Below, one piece after another: positions 62,061 to 64,000 of a stretch of 64,000 bases of DNA. The notes beneath the pieces are model-generated. The model worked only from the letters and a program-made list of their open reading frames with translations. It searched no databases and was not told where the DNA came from. Location of the stretch: positions 1 to 64,000 of the forward strand of contig CAJUPX010000007.1 of NCBI GenBank assembly GCA_910588685.1, in the 5' to 3' direction. Within the stretch, counting starts at the first letter, position 1, and each line of letters opens with the position of its first letter. Made by a program: the position numbers and the translations under genes. This DNA comes from an uncultured Christensenellaceae bacterium (GTDB taxonomy: Bacteria; Bacillota; Clostridia; Christensenellales; Borkfalkiaceae).

Positions 62061-62489
62061 TCAGATACCCAACATATCGTATATACCGAGCACGTCCTCG
62101 TCCTCGTTCTTGTAGTACTCGTCGTAAACTGCCTTGGACCAGATTTCTATGCGCTTATCCGCACCGCAAATTACTATATCCTGCTCTATTCTCGCATACT
62201 CTTTAAGGTACGGCGGTAATATCATTCTTCCCTGCGCGTCGCCTTCGAGCCAGACGAACGACTTATTCAATAATCTTATAGCCTTTCTTATATCGCCGTT
62301 AATCTGATTTACGTTGGAGTGCATCTGTTCAACGAGCTCGTCAAAGCCTGCCTTAGTATAAACGAAAATACAGCGGTCTGCGCCTTTTGCAAAGTAAAAC
62401 CCCTTTTCTTCGCCTTTCAGCTTGCTCGGTATGCGTATTCGGTTTTTCGTGTCCATTTGGTGGTCGTAAAACCCCGTAAAGCTAGACAT
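62061..62489 (-). CDS. mraZ: Transcriptional regulator MraZ
   Basis: It binds repeats upstream of its own gene and controls the dcw cluster. Two SpoVT/AbrB-like halves are visible in 142 residues: FTGFYDHQMDTKNRIRIPSK and FVWLEGDAQGRMILPPYLKE, both with the DxxGR-type loop. The ATG has GAGG eight bases upstream. The promoter and direct repeats it may bind are at 62519-62580. Confidence 0.96.
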   Translation of the reverse strand: MSSFTGFYDHQMDTKNRIRIPSKLKGEEKGFYFAKGADRCIFVYTKAGFDELVEQMHSNVNQINGDIRKAIRLLNKSFVWLEGDAQGRMILPPYLKEYARIEQDIVICGADKRIEIWSKAVYDEYYKNEDEDVLGIYDMLGI

Positions 62490-62518
62490 AATACACTGCC
62501 TCGACTATTGATGTATTT

Positions 62519-62547
62519 ATAATAACATCACATTTGAACATTGTCAA
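62519..62547 (-). promoter_or_regulatory. Consensus promoter of the dcw cluster
   Basis: Leftward TTGACA (62542-62547), 17 bases, TATTAT (62519-62524), about 30 bases before the mraZ ATG. Confidence 0.9.
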
Positions 62548-62590
62548 GAATTTTTTGGGATTTTTAAGAATTTTTTGGGAAAAATTTCCC
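62546..62590. promoter_or_regulatory. Candidate MraZ operator: direct repeats with TGGGA
   Basis: AAGAATTTTTTGGGA occurs exactly at 62546-62560 and 62566-62580, a 20-bp period (two helical turns), followed by an inverted TTTCCC. The first copy touches the -35. MraZ in other bacteria binds direct repeats containing TGGG(A/N) upstream of mraZ, usually with a 10-bp period. Confidence 0.6.
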
Positions 62591-62778
62591 GATTAAAACA
62601 TATGTTTTATATTGTTCTTGTTTTTAAATTGAAGCAGCGCAAAACTTTATGCGGGTTTGAACAAACCGTCTATCCCGCAGCCGAAAAAGTTCAGCATTTA
62701 AAAATTTTCCGTTACTTTATATAAATATTAAATTAACGAAAAATATATTAAAAAAATCATAAAAAGCGTGAAAATTAG
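62591..62778. other. Intergenic stretch between mraZ and rpsT promoters
   Basis: No gene is seen. An imperfect hairpin GCGGGTTTGAACAAACC followed by CCCGC lies near 62650-62680; the rest is AT-rich. No known riboswitch or ncRNA is recognised. Confidence 0.4.
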
Positions 62779-62807
62779 TTTACAATAATTTTTTTTTATG
62801 ATAAAAT
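62779..62807 (+). promoter_or_regulatory. Promoter of rpsT
   Basis: TTTACA (62779-62784), 17 bases including a long T-run, TAAAAT (62802-62807), with the ATG about 45 bases downstream. Confidence 0.75.
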
Positions 62808-62851
62808 CGAATACGAAATTTATGTTTAAGTATATCCAAAGGAGATATTAA

Positions 62852-63115
62852 ATGCCTAATATTAAGTCTGCAAAAAAGCGTGTGCTTGTAACCGAAAAGA
62901 AAACCGCAAGAAATAAAGCTATTAAATCGGAAGTAAAAACCGAAATTAAAAAGTTTCTTGCCGTAGTTCACAACGGAGATAAGCAAGCCGCAACCGAGAT
63001 GTTCCCCTCCACCTGCTCTATAATAGATACGGCGGTAAGCAAGGGCGTTATGAAAAAGAACACGGCGGCAAACAAGAAATCCGGGCTTGCAAAAAAGCTT
63101 AACGCATTAGCGTAA
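62852..63115 (+). CDS. rpsT: 30S ribosomal protein S20
   Basis: This 16S-rRNA-binding protein of the small subunit is basic and helical. The 87 residues begin MPNIKSAKKRVLVTEKKTAR and end KKNTAANKKSGLAKKLNALA, both classical for S20. RBS AAGGAGATAT is strong. Single gene with promoter and terminator. Confidence 0.97.
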   Translation: MPNIKSAKKRVLVTEKKTARNKAIKSEVKTEIKKFLAVVHNGDKQAATEMFPSTCSIIDTAVSKGVMKKNTAANKKSGLAKKLNALA

Positions 63116-63122
63116 AAAAATC

Positions 63123-63150
63123 GGCGAGCGCAACCGCTCGCCTTTATTTT
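63123..63150 (+). terminator. Terminator of rpsT
   Basis: Perfect 8-bp stem GGCGAGCG/CGCTCGCC with loop CAAC, then TTTATTTTTG. Starts seven bases after the stop codon. Confidence 0.92.
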
Positions 63151-63167
63151 TGTTTTTTTATTACCTC

Positions 63168-63242
63168 GCTTCCGTAGTTAAATGGATATAACAGCCCCCT
63201 CCTAAGGGGCCGTTCCGGGTTCGATTCCCAGCGGGAGTACCA
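63168..63242 (+). tRNA. tRNA-Arg, anticodon CCU
   Basis: Cloverleaf: acceptor GCTTCCG paired with CGGGAGT (two G-U pairs), anticodon stem GCCCC/GGGGC around the loop CTCCTAA (anticodon CCT, reads AGG), T loop TTCGATT, and an encoded CCA at 63240-63242. The T stem CCGGG/CCCAG has one C-A mismatch. The gene is between rpsT and a strong terminator. Confidence 0.9.
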
Positions 63243-63279
63243 AACCCTTGACAATATATTTTTATATTGTCAAGGGTTT
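63242..63279 (+). terminator. Terminator after tRNA-Arg
   Basis: A perfect 17-bp stem (AAACCCTTGACAATATA and complement) with a 4-T loop directly joins the CCA of the tRNA and ends in a T-run. Confidence 0.88.
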
Positions 63280-63353
63280 TATATTGCTGTTGATTTGAAT
63301 TAAAGCCGTGTTCGAGCGAAGTGCGCGACGATATATCAATGAAACAGCAATCA

Positions 63354-63388
63354 AAAAAGGCGACGGAAATTCCGGCGCCTTTTTTTTA
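63354..63388 (-). terminator. Terminator of the partial membrane-protein gene
   Basis: GGCGACGGAA/TTCCGGCGCC stem with one mismatch, A-run on the left and T-run on the right, so leftward transcription ends in TTTTTT. It lies just after the stop codon at 63396. Confidence 0.85.
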
Positions 63389-63395
63389 ATATTTT

Positions 63396-64000
63396 TTAAT
63401 TTGCAAAAAGTTTATCAAATTTAGCTGTTATATTATCGTCAAAAGATGTAATTTCCATCTCATAACGCATTTCAGCATTAGTAGCAATTGCAACTGTAAT
63501 ATACGTTTCGTCTTCAAATTCAGTCACATATTCAACATCAAATCCGTTAACATTATAAATTTCATTCTCAGCTTCTATTTCAAAATCTGTAATTACAACA
63601 TTTGAATAAAATTTAACAGATGCAATAAAAAAATCTACTTCATCAAGAATATCCACTTTCCCTCCAAGCACGACATTTTCAGTTGTCCGATATAAATTGA
63701 AACTACTACACTCGTACTTAGTAAAGTCAATAGTGCTTAAAGTTGAATTTTCAATATCGGAATAAAATACTTCTTCAGTTACACCGATATAGGATAATTC
63801 TTCTAAATTAAAATATCTTATCGAATCGTCTTTTTTACGCAGTATCTGCGGCAAAATAATTGCACAGAGCGCCAACAAAACAAATACAGGGACAAGAATT
63901 TCTACAAGCAGCTTTTTATTTATTCTTTTACCGGATTTTACGAAATCACTGCCCGCACCCGATACCAAAACAGGCTCTTCAATAGAAACGTTAACTTCTT
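63396..64000 (-). CDS. Single-span membrane protein, 5' end beyond the window
   Basis: The reading frame stays open to the window end (… VSIEEPVLVSGAGSDFVKSG), so the true start lies outside; a TTG at 63968 is not supported. Visible are a basic segment, one span (LLVEILVPVFVLLALCAIIL), and an extracellular beta-rich part of about 140 residues ending in TAKFDKLFAN. No family is recognised; many small Clostridia proteins of this shape are lipoprotein-like or surface proteins. Confidence 0.75.
   Translation of the reverse strand, partial: EVNVSIEEPVLVSGAGSDFVKSGKRINKKLLVEILVPVFVLLALCAIILPQILRKKDDSIRYFNLEELSYIGVTEEVFYSDIENSTLSTIDFTKYECSSFNLYRTTENVVLGGKVDILDEVDFFIASVKFYSNVVITDFEIEAENEIYNVNGFDVEYVTEFEDETYITVAIATNAEMRYEMEITSFDDNITAKFDKLFAN

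Noticed and set aside
1..64000. CRISPR arrays, insertion sequences and rRNA genes
   Set aside because: No regularly spaced repeats, no transposase-like frames and no rRNA-like stretches were seen.

Overview
The window reads as chromosomal DNA of a low-GC Gram-positive bacterium, most likely an uncultured member of class Clostridia (Bacillota). The reasons are a glgB-glgC-glgD-glgA-glgP glycogen operon with the GlgC/GlgD pair, spoVG, RNase Y, a dcw cluster led by mraZ/rsmH, a MurE with the DNPR motif (meso-diaminopimelate wall), AGGAG-type ribosome binding sites and consensus sigma-A promoters. No outer-membrane genes are seen. No species can be named from the sequence.

Layout. 0.1-8.4 kb: the glycogen operon on +. 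8.5-14.8 kb: a chromosome-dimer-resolution locus, with a perfect 36-bp dif-like palindrome (8505-8540) and a XerS-like single tyrosine recombinase (13738-14790). They are separated by a 5.15-kb integrated element flanked by 23-bp direct repeats. The element has a repressor with three operators, a rightward set of small genes, a leftward set of basic/Cys-rich small proteins, a GC-rich structured non-coding block, and a leftward cassette of small membrane proteins around one 507-residue pIII-like protein. The order and architecture recall filamentous phage (inovirus) structural genes, but no Zot-type ATPase and no replication initiator is present, so it may be a satellite, a remnant or an undescribed type. 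14.8-15.7 kb: a Cys-rich 59-residue protein and lexA. 15.7-23.7 kb: miaB-mutS-mutL-miaA-PLP enzyme, leftward. 23.7-26.0 kb: a class A PBP on +. 26.0-33.6 kb: carA, a carB-dapF fusion, cysteine desulfurase and thiI behind a consensus promoter, a 40-codon leader ORF and a terminator-like hairpin. 33.6-36.4 kb: YgjP-like protease and acyl-ACP thioesterase, divergent from a membrane-anchored PadR-like regulator. 36.5-48.7 kb: rny; ftsK-rimO-pgsA-cinA-recA-nadE; murC. 48.8-49.1 kb: spoVG. 49.2-62.5 kb: the dcw cluster (mraZ, rsmH, ftsL-like, ftsI/spoVD-like, murE, mraY, murD, ftsW, murA, divIB, ftsA-like, ftsZ), without murF, murG or murB. 62.8-64 kb: rpsT, tRNA-Arg(CCU), and a membrane protein gene cut by the window end.

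How it fits together. Genes left of the dif-like site run rightward and most genes right of it run leftward, as expected where two replication arms meet. The window may therefore hold the replication terminus, with FtsK and its XerS-type partner about 31 kb apart. Without the element, the sequence would read promoter (8471-8499), dif, then xerS, so dif would lie in the xerS leader and the insertion has cut xerS off from its consensus promoter. The most unusual host gene is carB-dapF, whose epimerase half lacks one of the two catalytic cysteines.
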